64,000 nt of DNA, taken from positions 4,836,001 through 4,900,000 of the forward strand of contig NC_063014.1 of the NCBI RefSeq assembly GCF_020509005.1. Reading direction: 5' to 3'. The notes below the pieces were generated by a model, which did no database searches, was not told the origin of the DNA, and saw only the letters and a list, made by a program, of their open reading frames with translations. The DNA comes from Fulvia fulva (Eukaryota > Ascomycota > Dothideomycetes > Mycosphaerellales > Mycosphaerellaceae). Position 1 is the first letter of the stretch; each line of letters begins with the position of its first letter. The position numbers were made by a program, and so were the translations under genes. This document shows, one piece after another, positions 1-13,734 of the stretch.

Positions 1-1500
1 CGTACCTATAAGATACTACGAAGCGAGGAGGCTATAATATAGAAGATAGCCGTAGACCTAAAGAGTAAGAAGGATTATAACCTAGTAAAGTTATAAGAGG
101 CAGAGAAGAAGTATAGGGAGGCTAATAACCTATATAAGTAATTTAGCGAGATTTACGAAAAGGAGAAGAAGAAGGTATAGGATGCCGAAGCTAAGAACTA
201 GGCTCTATAAAAGGAGGTTAACGATCTAAAGACTCGACTCTAAGCTACTAAAGACACTATATAGAATAGAGGTAGGGGTCGCTCTAGTCGCCGACCCTCC
301 TACTCACCTCCGCGCGAGACTTTACTTAAGTAGCTAATACGTAAGTATCGTAAAGCTACTAGTAGAGACGGCGGCGGCGGAGGTAGTAGTAAAGATAATA
401 ATAACGGTAATAGTAATAACGACCGAGGACGTAATAGAAACCGTCTACGACCTAATAATAATAACGGTCGCGACTCTTGAGCGCGTAATACCTATATATA
501 GACTCCCCTAACCGAACTTTTAGAACGCCTATTTACTATTAACCGTACTCTAATACGTGGTATCGAGGTTAGTAAGGGCGTGCCTAACCCGAAGCACTTT
601 AAGAACGATAACGACCCTAACTTCGACAGTTAGTATAGTAGCGTACTTCTTAAGCTAACTATAACTACTTTCCGCTCCGAGGTAGACGGCCTACGTTTTG
701 TATATAGATAGACATAGGGTGACCCTTAGAGAAGTATTAAGCTAAGGATTCCCGTACCTAGACAATAATTATTTAACGAGTTCAAGACTAGTAAAGAACT
801 ACTAGATTAGATAACGCGCTAGTACGGCACCCGTAACGAAGGAACTAAGGCTATAGTTAATATCGCTACCTATAAGTAGGAGTAGAGCGAGACCTTTATT
901 ACCTTCTACGCTCGCTACTCGAAGCTACGTACTTAGATAGAGTAGACCGACGAGACTAAGCTAATACTATTTCGTAACCGCCTAAACCGTAAGTACTTTA
1001 TTAAGACTTTCGGCGATAGGGAAGTAGATAGACGCTTATACGGTATATAGGATGTTATTAAGGAATATACGGTATTAGATAAGAGCTTCTACGAGACCGA
1101 CCGACTATATCTATAGAAGGAGCGCCTACGTAGCAACCCTAATTCGAATAATAACGGCGTATAGGGCGGTAGTAATACCGTAGGCGCCGTAGCTACTAGT
1201 ACGACCGCTATAATCGTCTAGCGACTACTATAATACGTAGGTACGAAGAAGAAGGAGGACCTACCGGTTTACTTATAGAACCTGCCTTTATTAAACCGTA
1301 AGTAGCGTAAGGACCTTAAGAAGTAGAGTAAGTACTACCGCTACCGTATAGGCTCGTACGTATTAACAAACCCCAAATGCCCGATATATAGTTATGACGG
1401 CGACTACCGCCCTCTACGTCTACGAAATAACGCGAACGCTAACCCGAACCTTAGCTTCCTTACTACCGACCTATAGTAATAGGGAAATAGTACGACCGCT
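1..1500 (+). pseudogene. Gy1 gag remnant
   Basis: Lys/Glu-rich, probably coiled-coil segment (about 1-240), then an Arg/Ser/Gly/Asn-rich stretch with GGC and AAT repeats (about 365-470), then a capsid-like region (about 780-1000). Near 1333-1380 is a CCHC zinc knuckle in which two cysteines read as tyrosine (TGC to TAC, the RIP change). Many in-frame TAG and TAA codons. Start is outside the window; end is approximate. Confidence 0.6.
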
Positions 1501-1559
1501 ACCTAAGCGTAGTAGATAGCGGTTAGTAACCGAACTTTCTAAAATAGAAAGAGTATAAG

Positions 1560-4500
1560 ATTAAGAGATATAGAATGTAAGAGACGGACTATAGTAAGGA
1601 GCTTAAGATATCGGTATATATACTAGATAAATAACAACTAGCTATACACCCTTATATAGTATCACCCGTAACGATATAATATAAAAAGGCTCGCGGCCTT
1701 ATAGATTCTGCCTTTACCTCTCTCCTTCTTAATTAGAAATTTATTCGTAAATATATAACCCCCTTAATCCCTTTAACAAAGAAAAGACGATTATTACTAG
1801 GAGATAGATCGGCTATAGCGCGTTAGATCATATATATAGCCCTTATAGACGTGGTTATCGGCGGTCATTACGAGCAAATACTATACTACGTTACCGACCT
1901 CGAATACGATATTGTCTTTAGACTACCGTAGCTCTCCGCGTATAACCTAAACATCTTCTAGGAAACTAGCGAGGTAGCGTTTAGATCTAACTACTACTTC
2001 GATTACTGTCTATATAATAAGACATCAACAATAGTACAATCTCTAAACTATATCGGTAGAACGAAATATAGACTAAAGTCCTTTACTAGCGAATTAGTAG
2101 GATTGATAGCCGGAGGGGCGGAGCTAGATATATCCGCTCTAGAGGTAGATAAAGAGGTGGATTACTAGGAAGTCTCGTAGCGCGTATAGGAGATATACGC
2201 GTACCGGCCTAGGGCCGAGTACTTCTATATTATACCTACGGGGCGCGAGGATGACGATAATAACGATAATAGCCTTAAACTAAGCGCGATAGTAGCTAAT
2301 GACCTAGATCAGTTCTTAAATAAGCAGTTTAACTATAATCCTAAAGAGAAGCTCCCGCCTATATACTACGACATTATAGATACTTTCTTAGTAGAGGACT
2401 ACGAGGGACTCCTACCTTACCGACTAGGTATCGACTACGAGATTTATATTAAACCCGGTAGACCTTAAGAACCGCTATACCAAAAGCTATACGGACTAGC
2501 CGAGAAGGAGAATAAAGCCGTTAAGAAATAGTTACTCAAATAGACTTTAGAAGGCAAGGTACGTAAGGCCGGTTAGAAAACAAGCTAGTCACCGGCACCG
2601 GTATTAGTAGTAAGAAAGCCTAGAGGAGGGCTACGAGTATATATTAACTACTATAGGCTAAACGCTATTAGTATTAAGAATCGCTATCCTATTCTATTAA
2701 TATAGAAAACGCTTAACCGTATATACGGAAAGAAGTACTTTACGAAACTAGATATTATAGTAGCCTTTAACAAGTTACGTATCGCGGAAGGGTACGAGTA
2801 GCTAATAGCTTTTGTAATACGCTATAGTATATACGAATGCCTCGTATTACCGTTCGGCCTCTATAACGGACCCGTAACCTTTTAGTCGTACATTAATAAG
2901 ATTCTATAGGAATATCTAGATAACTTTGTATTAGTATATCTAGATAACGTCCTTATCTTTAGCGACACTCTAGAGGAACACGTCGAATACGTATAAAAGG
3001 TATTAATTAAGCTACGAGATACCGGGCTTACTATTAATATCGATAAGTCCGAGTTCTACTAGGAACGTATAAAATATCTAGGCCTTATTATTACACCCTA
3101 GGGCATCGAGATAGACCCGGAGAAATTGGAATGTATACAAACCTAGGAAGCACTAACTAATCTTAAGGATATCTAAGCCTTCCTAGGATTCGCGAACTTC
3201 TACCGTAGGTTTATCGAGGCCTTCTCTTATATTACATCCCTATTAACTAACTTGACGAAGTTAGATAGGCCTAGCAATCATAAGAACCGTAGAATCAACT
3301 AGACTAATGATTACTAGAGGGCATTCGAGGCGTTAAAAGTAGCGTTTAGTAAGGCGGGTATACTAGTATACTATATACCGGGTAGATAGACCGTCGTCGA
3401 GACTAACTCCTTAGACTTTATTAATGTAGGTATACTCTTATAATACGACGAGTAGGGAGTGTTACATCCTATAGCTTTCTATTCGAAGAAGCTAAGCCCC
3501 TAGGAGTATAATTACGAGATCTACGATAAGGAACTCCTCGCGATTATTAAAGCATTCGAAGAGTAGCGCCTAGAGCTTACGTACGAAGTAGACGAGAACG
3601 GCGATCTAGTCAAAGTGTTTATAGACTATAAGAACCTCGAATATTTTATGACTACGAAGTAGCTAAATCGCCGACAAGCGCAATAGGTAGAATTTCTATT
3701 ATAACTCAACTTCTAGATTATATACCGCCTAGGTATATAAGGAACGAAGCTAGATAGCCTAACGAGACGTAGCTAGGACCTTCCGTAGGGGGTAGACGAT
3801 CCGAGAAATCAGCACTAGTATCAGACATTACTTCCGCTAGAGCGATTCCTCAAGATCGACTCTATACGAGCTACTATCGAAGATACGCCCGAAGAAGAAG
3901 AGACAACGACTCCCCTAAATCCTAAAGCAATCGAGTTCATTCTAGAACTAGAACAGGTACTATAAACATAGCTAGTACTAGCTTAGGAAGTATAGACTAC
4001 GAATAAAGCCGAAGTCGAAGCTAAACTCGAGTATAGTATAACGACTACTTACGCCCTAGACTAAGAACTTAAGGCGGTAATCAAGATACTACGGAAAGAT
4101 AGTACTATCCCTCTACTCTTATAGAAGGCAAAGATACACCCTACGCACTATAAGGTAGATAGTAACATGTTATATATACGAAACTAGTACGATAGCTAGA
4201 GCCTATAGGTACCCGATAACTAGGCCCTACGGACTCGGCTTATTAGAATAAATTATAACGCTCTAGTAGTAGGATATCTAGGACGAGCTCGAACCTATAA
4301 ACTCGTAGTACGAGAATTCTACTGGCCTGGCTTAGTAAGATTAGTACGTAGATATACCGCGAATTACCGTATATACCGTACGACTAAATCTCTATACTCC
4401 TAGCCACCTAGATTATTATACCTACTTTTAGTACTAGACCGACCTTAGAGGTATATTGCGGTGAACTTCGTAGTCGGACTTCCTAATAGTACCCTCAATA

Positions 4501-5640
4501 GTATGACCTATAACAATATTATGACCGTAATAGATAGGCTAACGAAGGAAGTCGAGCTAATTCCGATCGGAGCGATAACTATATAGAATGCGGCAAGACT
4601 TTTCCTTAAGTATATATTCTCCCGACGCGGATTTCCTAACACTATTACTTTAGACCGCGGCAAACAATAGGTTACTACCTTCTAGAAGAAACTTTGTAAG
4701 ATACTTCGTATAAGTCGTAAGCTAAGTTCTTCATACTACCTAGAAACTAATAGACAGTCGGAACGTACTAACTAAGTAATAGAATAGTATCTCCGTATAT
4801 TTACTAATAAGGTATAAGATAACTAGGTAGAATAGCTTTGTCTAGCTCAGTTTGCGGTTAATAACTACCTTTCTAAAACTACTAGTATGTCGCTATTCTA
4901 CGCTACTTTAGACTACAACCCTAAGTTTATAGAGCGCGTAGACCTAAGCGCTAGAAAAGAGGGAGGACTAACTACTCTCTAGTAACTAGATACGCGATCG
5001 GCTAAAGCCTCCGTACGCCGGATTTGTGACCTTAATAAGCACCTTTAAGAAAATATACGGATGTTATAAGCTCTCTAAGCTAAGGTAGTAAACCGCTACC
5101 GAAGTATCCCGCTAGACTATAAAGTAGGCGACTAGGTATACCTAAGTACTAAGAACATCCGTACGACTCGACTATCTAAGAAGCTCGATAGAAGATACGC
5201 TAGTCCGTACTAGATTATAGAAGTTATACTAGCTAAGCTCTTATATAAACTAAGATTGTCGGACGCTATAGTAGGACTCGACAACTACTTTTATACCTCG
5301 TTACTTTAGCGAGCCGATTATCCCGACTTCCTACTACTCGAAGGCTAGTATCTAGTACTACTACGGCTAATAACTATCGAGCCCGATACTACCGAAGCCG
5401 ATATAGTCGCTAATATAGTCGTAACACCTATATATATATCAGAGGTAGAGAAGATCTTAGATATATATACCCGTAAGCGAGTAGGCAAAGTGAAGAAGGG
5501 ATAGAAGCGTAAAGTAGACACTTAATATAAGGTAAAATAGCTTAGATATTAGAATAAGGAGGATAGTAAGACCTAGTAACCGGCTAAGAACATATTTAAA
5601 CACGCGGCCGCCGCTATTATAGACTTTTACTATAGCCGGC
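1560..5640 (+). pseudogene. Gy1 pol remnant with chromodomain
   Basis: Reverse transcriptase is recognised by the active-site box YLDN (ancestral YLDD) at about 2935-2946 with a hydrophobic stretch after it. RNase H is at about 3360-3660, with a motif ending in V-E-T-N-S. Integrase is at about 4180-4900, including the NFVVGLP box near 4455 (ancestral D to N). A chromodomain follows at about 5440-5640, recognisable by the E-V-E-K-I-L-D start and the Y-K-V-K-x-L-x-Y core. The frame is open apart from TAG and TAA codons expected from RIP. Boundaries are approximate. Confidence 0.8.
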
Positions 5641-5884
5641 CGGAGTTGTCTACGCCTATAGGCTTTGTAGCTCTATCTAATTAGGTCCCCCTAAGCATTT
5701 CTCAAAGGGAGCCGGTCGCGGATAGGCTAGTTATAGATAGACTAGATATAGATATATCACTAGACAATAATAAGGTATTAGAGGATAATTAGACTTTCGT
5801 ATAGTTATAGAGTAGTACGGGCAAGTCGCCGTATAAGATAGATAACGCTTAGAGGACTAAGACGCGTTTTAAGAGGGGAGGTCC

Positions 5885-6068
5885 TATTACGGATAGCCCG
5901 CGACCCCTTACTATAGCTACGTTAGCCCGGGTGAACCGCGGACCTTCCGTATCGGGTTAGCGCGGCTCGGCTTTACTTTATAACTTCGCCGCGCCTCGCG
6001 CTCCTCTTTTGTAGTTTTGTAGAATAATAACTCTCTTATTCGGACCCTACGGTACGCGCGTCCTTATA
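5885..6068 (+). repeat. Gy1 3' LTR (184 bp)
   Basis: Starts TATTACGG (ancestral TGTTACGG) after the purine tract and is repeated nearly base for base at 58618-58801. The second copy is a solo LTR with a clear duplication, which fixes both ends of this LTR family. Confidence 0.88.
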
Positions 6069-7557
6069 ACCGGTCTCTATAGGTGATTATTACTTAGCTA
6101 CGTACGGCGCTAGTACTATCGTATTACCGAGGGTAATAAGAAATAAGGACGACGTCTTAGGCGATTAATAAGGCCACCCGGAATTAATACCCCTATAGCT
6201 AGGCATTAGTCGCGGCTTCGATACTAGGCCCCCGCCTAACGTACGATATAGTTACGATCCGTATTATAGTAAAGGAAGACTAGGCCGAAGTAGCGAAGCT
6301 ATTAAATAAGGAGCTCGCCTAGCGAATTAATTAACTAGGGGTAGTCGTAGTAAACTAATAGTCTAATAGTACTCTATAGATCTATACTAGCTCTACTACT
6401 ACTAGGAGGTACCTAGAGGTATAGCTATAGTAGGTATCTAAGGTTACGGTATTAGCGAAGGTCTTAACGAAGCAATTTACGATCCTAGTCTACGATATAC
6501 CTAAAGAGTTCGACCTAACTAACTAAGGTCACCTACGTACTCTCTAAGAGGACAACCCGGTTATTCTTAACTCTCTAATCTAGAAGGCGACGTAGCTCTA
6601 TAGGAAATAGCTAGAAGGCAAGAAGGCCTCGGCGCTAATTATATAGCTATAAGACGCGAAAGCGGCGGATCTAGTAATAGAATAAGGCCTAATCTAGTAA
6701 TATAGCCTTAAGATAGTAGAAAAGTACTCCTTATCCTTCCGTGTCCTCTAATACTTTAAATGCTAATAGTATAGATACTAAACCTATACGTATATAAACA
6801 AGTAGGCCTATTCGAACTATATAGGAGACTATATGTCTAGGGACTATATATCGGCTATAAGGCGGTACGCGAACTATCCGGAGTACTACCTATCGTATAG
6901 TACGGAATGCCTATAGCGGAAACTAGCGAAAAATAAGGCAATCACAAATAGAACCGTCGCCCTAAGATTCTACGGCAACCGTAAGGCTAGTCTATACCGG
7001 GACTAGCTAGCGGCGGTCGGGCATAAGCGCCCTAGGGCCGAGAATAATATAAAGGATACGTAACCTAGGGCGTACGAGAGGCTACGTACTCTACTAGTTA
7101 CGGTAAGGGAATCTAACTAGGCCCGGCTCCCCTTTAGTATATAACCGATACGCGTAGACTAGGACGCGCTAGGTAGTAGGACATAGGATATTATAGAGGA
7201 AATGATTGTCGATAACAATAACTAGCCTCGACACGCTTAGTATTATCTAGTATAACGTTAACTATAGTAAGGATATAGTATAGAACCATTTCCTACACGA
7301 GGCGGACCCGTACGTCTACTACGTCCTAGTAATCTAGGAGCTATAGATTAACCCGTACTATAAGAGACTAACGACCTATAAGTTACTAGGCTATACGATA
7401 TACCTACGAAGCGACGGTAGACCCCTTACGTACTTCTATATTAGTAAGGACATACTAGATTCCGAATAGGAGGTAGTATACTACGTAGATAAAGAAGGCG
7501 GGGGAGATATTACCTCCCTCTATATAGGTAGTACTTAGATATATAACCTATATATAT
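6069..7557 (+). mobile_element. LINE-A1 block 1 of 3: ORF1 and start of endonuclease
   Basis: First part of a Tad-like non-LTR retrotransposon. It begins exactly at the Gy1 LTR end and matches, in reverse complement, LINE-A2 from about 38280 downwards. It holds ORF1 with a gag-like CCHC knuckle around 6860-6920 (a C-P-E-Y-Y spacing and a final Cys are visible) and the first part of the apurinic-type endonuclease (about 7150-7550). It is cut by Cop1 at the 5-bp duplication tatat (7553-7557 and 21281-21285) and resumes at 21281. Confidence 0.85.
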
Positions 7558-7774
7558 TGTTAAACAGGTACGAGTTACGTAGTAGTAGAAGACGGCGGAT
7601 TATACGAAAGACAAAGAAGGACCTAATAGGATAGCGTATATCTATATACAGTATCGCTAGTATTAGTATAGGTGTTTTAGGATAGACAGCTATACTTAGG
7701 ACTTGACTAGTAAGCCCTGATTACTAATCCCCCTAAGCACCTAATGTTGACCCTATGACCTATATATTCTTAAC
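7558..7774 (-). repeat. Cop1 3' LTR, split by Gy2
   Basis: Matches 21063-21280 along its length. The final base of the LTR lies at 16025, after the nested Gy2. It is more lightly mutated at its first bases (TGTTAAACAGG) than the other copy. Confidence 0.88.
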
Positions 7775-7884
7775 TATGACGTTCTTATCCGAACATACCG
7801 CCGGCTTAGCGCTCAGCTTTATATTTAGATCTTTCTTAGGTAGCTTTCCTATATCTCAGATTTATACTCGCTAAGGTTCTTATA
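7775..7884 (+). repeat. Gy2 5' LTR (110 bp)
   Basis: Pairs with 15911-16020. This copy carries TpA where the 3' copy still has CpA or TpG (start TATGACG against TGTGACG), so it shows the direction of the mutations. Confidence 0.9.
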
Positions 7885-7999
7885 TCTAGTAGCTTCCCTT
7901 CCTTTTAGCCTTTCTATCAGGTTGAATTAGCCTATAAGTGAATCTCCTAAGCTATAAGTCTCTAACTTACGCCTTAGTCGGACCTTAGTACTAAAGCTA

Positions 8000-9163
8000 A
8001 GCGAGGTAACCTTACTAACCTTATCTTAGCTCCTACGAACGGGGCGGGCTACTCAAACCTTTAGTATAGAGGACACTAACTAACACCCTAATCAAGGCGG
8101 TTATTACCTACCGGATTAGTAAGGTTTCGCTACTTATCTAGTCGGAGAGGGCCTAGCCTATAGTCGCGCCCTAGGCGACAACTACGCGGCTTAGCCTACT
8201 AGCCTAAACGACACCTTTAGGGCCACTTAGGCTGTACCCCTAGCTGCTCGGTCGCACCGCCGCCCTGACCGCGATAGCGACGCGGAGATAGATAGGGCGG
8301 ACTACCTAGACGAAGATGACTTCGGCCTATATAACGAGCTAGCTAGTAGAGGCAAGGCGCCTAGGATAGGGGATCCCCCTGTTCTAAAGTCTAACGCTTA
8401 GAACGACGAGTACCTTAACTAGATATCGTCTGTTAGAGCCTAGATTAGCCTAAATGAGAAATAGATTGTCAAACGACGCCTTTCCGACCTAGAGAAACTA
8501 GAGCTTATTAGTAGCTTCGTCGGTAGCGACTTTAACTAGTTATAGTTTGAAGCTATCGAAGAAACGCGCCTGAAACCCCCTTATCTTAGGCACGGCGATT
8601 TCGACGATATGATCACGTAGATCTCTAACTTTATAGTCGACCTAGACTATTAGGAGCAGATCTAGCATAAGTAGGAGACTACCCGTTAAACTAGGAGTGT
8701 TAGGACCTTCATTAGGTCGCTTAGGCTGACTAGGAGCCGTATGACTCCCCTACTAGATAACTTTACCTACCTACGCAAGTTTTTAGCCGGCCTGAAGCCC
8801 GATGTGCTAGCTAAACTAGACAATCGTAACTTCCGAGCGACTAACACGAATATCCGCGTCTACTTCTAGCAGGCTATTGCAGCCGACTAGCGACTCTATC
8901 TTAGCCGCGGAAGAGACTAGAAGCTAGCCGTAATGATGTCAGCCGTCGAGAAGTTCGTAGACGGGGATACTGAAGCCTTTGCAGCTCTCCGGAGCGACTC
9001 AGGTGGCTCGGCGCGCGGTAGAGGCCGCGGTAGAGGCCGCGGCGGACGTGGACGCGGGCGAGGCAATCGTGGAGGTCCCTCCGGGCGCTCAGACGAATGC
9101 TATAACTGTAGCAAGACAGGCCACTTCGCGCGCGACTGCTCTGAGCCAAAAAATAGAGCCTAA
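8000..9163 (+). pseudogene. Gy2 gag remnant
   Basis: The capsid-like part is readable at about 8640-8820 (an F-L-A-G-L-K-P-D motif) with several TAG codons. The last 76 codons (8933-9163) are open. They contain a block of Arg-Gly repeats (about 9010-9070) and then one CCHC knuckle of the form CYNCSKTGHFARDC (about 9100-9141), the RNA-binding end of Gag. CpA and TpG survive at 8.9-9.6 kb, so this patch escaped most RIP. The start is not certain. Confidence 0.75.
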
Positions 9164-9299
9164 GACGTCTCAATCGAGGCAGACGTACTCAGGATCATCA
9201 GACGCCTCTGCACCCCTACCTAGAGAATCCTGCTAGGATGGGACGACCCTAGCTACTAAGGGTGAGGCTCAGTAGACACAAGTAGAAGAGGATGGAGCA

Positions 9300-12200
9300 T
9301 TGTCTTCATCTGAAGAACCCGAGTCGGAGACTGAAGAGGAGGTCGACCACACGATAGAGAGGCTAATAGCGATGGGCGGAGGGCTCTTTACTGTCGATGC
9401 CCGCTTAGGACCTAGTCAGGTTCGGGCCAAGGTTACCCTAGACTACGTAGCCTCCAAAGTGTACCTCTTAGCCCGAAAATCGAAGCAACTCCCCCGATCG
9501 CTTTTTAGGGACTTGCCGCTAGTAAGGATCGTCCTCCTAAACGGTAAGGAGATCATTTCTACTTAGAGTATCCTTCTGCTATATCAGATTAGCACCTAGT
9601 AGGACATAGTCCCCGCTAGAGTCATCGACATAGAAGGATTTGACCTTATCCTAGGCCTTAAGTAGTTCTAGGAAGTCAACCCTAACGTGAACTAGTAGCC
9701 TGGCTCTACTAGACTACGGGACCGGCGTGGCCGGTACTATACGATCAGGTCGTACTCTAAGGTGTTCGACCTGAAGGACGACGAAGGCGAGCTAGAAATG
9801 TTTAACTCTATATATTTAGCAGACTTCGCTATACGACACGAAGGACCCTAGCTCTTCTACTCGCTTAGGCGACTCCCCGACGATGCCCTAGTTAATATCG
9901 ACTTCGCGGAGCACGGCTTAGATAAGGTATACGAACGCCTTACAGCTATAGTAGGGGACCTAGACGACGAGTCTTAGCTACCGTAGGTAGGTGACTAGGT
10001 CTTCTAGACGTTAGTTGATCTCTTCCTAGAGATCTAGAGAGCTTAGCTCCCGGCTAGACTCCTACGGAAGAGAGCTTTCGACTATACTATCCCTACTAGT
10101 AACGCTCGACCTATTAACTAGCCCGTATACCGTCTAAACCCGGGTCAGCTTCGAGAACAGGCTCGCTAGATCTAGATGCTCCTTGATCGCGGACTAATTA
10201 AGGTCTCGTCCTTACCCTAGGGATCCCTAGTCCTCTTTGTCCCTAAGCTAGACGGCTAGTAGCGTATATATATCGACTATCGCGCCCTAAACGCCGTAAC
10301 TACTAAGAACGGCTTCCCCCTCCTACGTATCTAGGAGTACCTAGACACGGTCGCGAAGGCTAAATACTTTAGCAAACTAGACCTAGTCTTAGAGTACTAG
10401 TAGCTACTGATCGACTTAGCCGACACGTATAAGACTACGTTTAATACTAGGGATAGGAAGTACGAGTTCCTCGTTATACCCTTTAGGCTAACAAACGCCC
10501 TAGCCTCGTTTCAGTCTATAATAAACGAGATCCTAAGAGATCTGCTTTAGAAGAAGGTCGTCGTGTACCTCGACGACATCCTAGTCTTCTTAGACTCTAA
10601 GGAACAGTACGAAAAAGACCTAAAGGAGGTCTTCGACCGCCTAAAGAAAGCTAAACTGTTCTACTCCCCTAAGAAGTACGACATTAGAGTCAAGTTAGTC
10701 ACCTTCTACGGGCATTAGATCGAGAAGAATTTGATTAGGCTACTATAAGACAAGATCGACGCGATTAACAGTCAGCCTACGCCTACTAATATATAGTAGA
10801 TCAGGTAGTTCCTTAGCCTCGTAGGCTACTACCGCCGCTTTATTAAGGGCTTCGCGAAACTCGTAGCACCCCTCTTAGATCTTCTTAAGGAAAGCGACGA
10901 GTCCCTTAGGCGGAAAAAGCGTCGCCTAGTACGATAGAACGCCTAGTACGTATACGCTTTTAAGAGCCTAAAGCTCGCGCTAATCTTAGGCCCTATACTA
11001 ATCCCGCCTAACCCTAAGAAGCCCTTTACAATTAAGACTAATATATCTAAATAGGCTATAGGCGCTGCTCTCTATTAAATAGGAGCTAACAACTAGCTAC
11101 ACCCTATAGCCTTCTCTAGAAGGAAGCTTTAGGGAGCCGAGCTAAATTACCTAGTTCACGAAAAGGAGGGCCTAGTAATTAAGGAAGCCCTCCGAACCTA
11201 GGACAACTACGTAGAAAATGGCTATATAGTCACGATCCTAACCGATCACTAGTCACTTAGGTACCTTAATAGTACTAAGGGCTAGAGCAAGAGGATCGTA
11301 CGATAGGCTAAAGAGTTTTAGTAATATAACTTAGACATTAGGTATCGTAAGGGAGAAGAGGCGATCGTTCCCGATACGCTCTCCCGTCGGCCTAACTTTA
11401 TCGGAGAAGGACCTACTAACCTAGCTTAGCCGGTTGAGTAACTCGTAGCTATAAGATTTTAAGCTGACGAAACCGACTTGTTCCCTAAACTAATAAGGCA
11501 GTTCAAGTTGACGGGACAGATACTAACTTACGGTCCCTACCTCGAGAGCTTAATTAAGGCACGAGAAGAGGAATTCGAGCTACTCCTACCGATCGACGAG
11601 TCTAAGGAACCTAGATTAGGCTTCATTCTTCTAGACGACAAGGGAACAGCGCCTTTCCTCGTACTAACCTAGCGTCTTGATCTAGTAAACTACGTATACT
11701 AGCGATATAGACACTTTACGGCGCCCGGGCTAATAGGTTAGCTCGAGACAAGAGCCTAGTAGCCTAGTATAAGAAAGGACGTACGAAAGTTTATCGAATC
11801 CTACCCTAGATACTAGCTAACGTAGAAAAAGAAGCCTAACAAGCCTAAAACACGCGAGCCGCGGTTTCACTAGGTTGACGATAAGCTTAGGCCCTTCGAG
11901 AGATAGGCGATTAATGTCGTAGGGCCTTTGCCGAAGAGTCTACTAGGGAACGAGTATATTATTACGGCGATAGATTACGCTACGGGTTAGCTAGTCGCTT
12001 AGGCCGTTCCGCGTACGGATACTAAAGCGACTATAGTATTCCTATACGAGAGAATCTATTAGGACTACGGGCCACTCCGCGAGCTCCTCTTAGATAATAG
12101 CAAGAACTTCCTAAGTAGGGTTATAAGCTACCTAATAAAGCAGTTCAAGGCTAATTATCGTCTAGCATCCCTATATTATCCTATAACGAATAGGAAGGTA

Positions 12201-12850
12201 GAAAACCTAAACGGTATACTAGGATCGATACTAACGAAGCTATATATCGGTAACGATATTAGGCTATAGGATACCTTCCTACCTAAAGCAATCTACTATA
12301 CTAGATGCCGCTAGTATATAATAACCTACCTTAGCCCCTTCTACCTTATATATAGCTAATACCTACGAATCCTAGAAGGCGAGAACGAGCTACGAACTAA
12401 GAATGTCTTAGTTAACGACTATAGGAAGCGTATCGTCCGCGTCCGCTATACGCGTTAGCTCGTAAATAAAAGACTACTTTCTCGAGCTTAGACTAGGAAC
12501 CTAATAAGTCTGAAGTTGCTTCTGCCGGAGGCATAGCTAAGACGTAAAGTCGGAGAATAGGTCTTACTAATGAACCTAGATCCGCGTAAGCTAGAACCTA
12601 AGTACTTTAGACCCTATAAGATCCGTAAAGCGAGCTTCCTAGGGACGTATACACTTTAGACCCCTACGGATAGGATTCTAAGGCATCTCGTCTATAGGAA
12701 TAGGCTTGTGTTAGCCGTGTATAAGGATCTAGCTAAATTCTAGTATCGGTATCTAGCTAGGAGACTTCTAGATAGGTCCGGTATTTTAGAAGATAAGCTA
12801 GAACTTAAGGAAGTTCTAGGTACTAGTCAAGACACGAGTCTTGATCTAAA
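9300..12850 (+). pseudogene. Gy2 pol remnant: protease, RT, RNase H, integrase
   Basis: Protease-like segment at 9300-9566 (open over 88 codons). Reverse transcriptase at about 10130-10780, with the intact catalytic box YLDDI at about 10566-10580 and an upstream Y-I-D-Y-R motif near 10270. RNase H at about 10990-11400. Integrase at about 11600-12450, with the V-G-P-L-P box near 11935 and D-N-S-K-N-F near 12095. Stops are nearly all TAG. The YLDD box survived, unlike that of Gy1, so mutation here is lighter. The downstream end is approximate. Confidence 0.82.
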
Positions 12851-13734
12851 GGACCTTTTAACTATGCCGGAGGCTAAGTGGTTAAAGAAATAAGTTGAAC
12901 TCTAGACTACGAAAGAACATAGCTAGCCTTACGTAGGAGCGCGAGGGTTCTTAGTAGGGGAGGAAGGTTAAAGAAGAGAAGCTGACTTGCTAGAGCAAGT
13001 TTAGCGAGACCTAAGAGTTGCGAAGAATGCTTAGAGGAAAAGAAGCGAGCAAAAGACTTTGGCTAAAGCACTTAGGTCTCAAAGGCGATCTTATTAGATT
13101 AAGTTAAGAAGAGTAGGCGAGGAGCAAGATTAGGTATATTCCCTACTACTCGAGAAGGACACTTAGGAAGATCGTCAGCCTCTATAACAAGAAAGTCCTT
13201 AGGAAGCTATCCCTACCCTAGCTAAACCCGCTAAGGTCCCGTAGGAGATGCCGGTTAGGGAGATTAAAGTGTTCAGCTCGACGCTCTATCCCTAGGCCGA
13301 CGAAAAAGAGTCAGCCCTACCTTAGGGAACATTGCTTAGATCAAGCGTAGCGGACGAAGTTATAGCCGAACCTAAAGTAGCTAATAGCCTTTTAGATATA
13401 GATATACCGGACTTAGTAGACCCGGAGGTTAGACAAGCTAACCTATCGTAGTAGCTACTTTAAGAAGCCGAGGCAGTAGCTAAGACCGCTCGCCTAAAGG
13501 GACTAAGGTAGCGGATAACGAAGAAGAAACTATAGGAGTAAGCCTAGTTACCGAAGCGGCGCTAAGGGAGTTAGGTCGTAAGAATTATTAATTAGGGTTG
13601 TTAGTCTATAGTACTCTTAAGTCAGGCCACTCGGCTACCTATCGCTCGTATAAAATAAGAACGTAGTACTAAATCATAAAGTAGCCTCGGGCTTATTATT
13701 ATCTAGGCTCTTAGAGCCTCACTTCTAACCTAGG

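Larger units (their letters stand above)
1..6068 (+). mobile_element. Gy1: RIP-mutated Ty3/gypsy chromovirus, 5' part outside window
   Basis: LTR retrotransposon remnant read on the plus strand. Visible in order are gag, pol (reverse transcriptase, RNase H, integrase), a C-terminal chromodomain, a polypurine tract (5871-5882) and a 184-bp 3' LTR. The chromodomain places it among chromoviruses. Almost every CAG or TGG codon is TAG, so nothing is translatable. The sequence right after the LTR matches the interior of the LINE-A family (compare LINE-A2), so Gy1 most likely sits inside LINE-A1, whose 5' part should lie left of this window. The 5' LTR is not in the window. Confidence 0.9.

Noticed and set aside
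8901..9236. Overlapping open frames opposite to and beside the Gy2 gag tail
   Set aside because: The gag frame has the RG repeats and the CCHC knuckle; the others are shadows of the GC-rich repeat.
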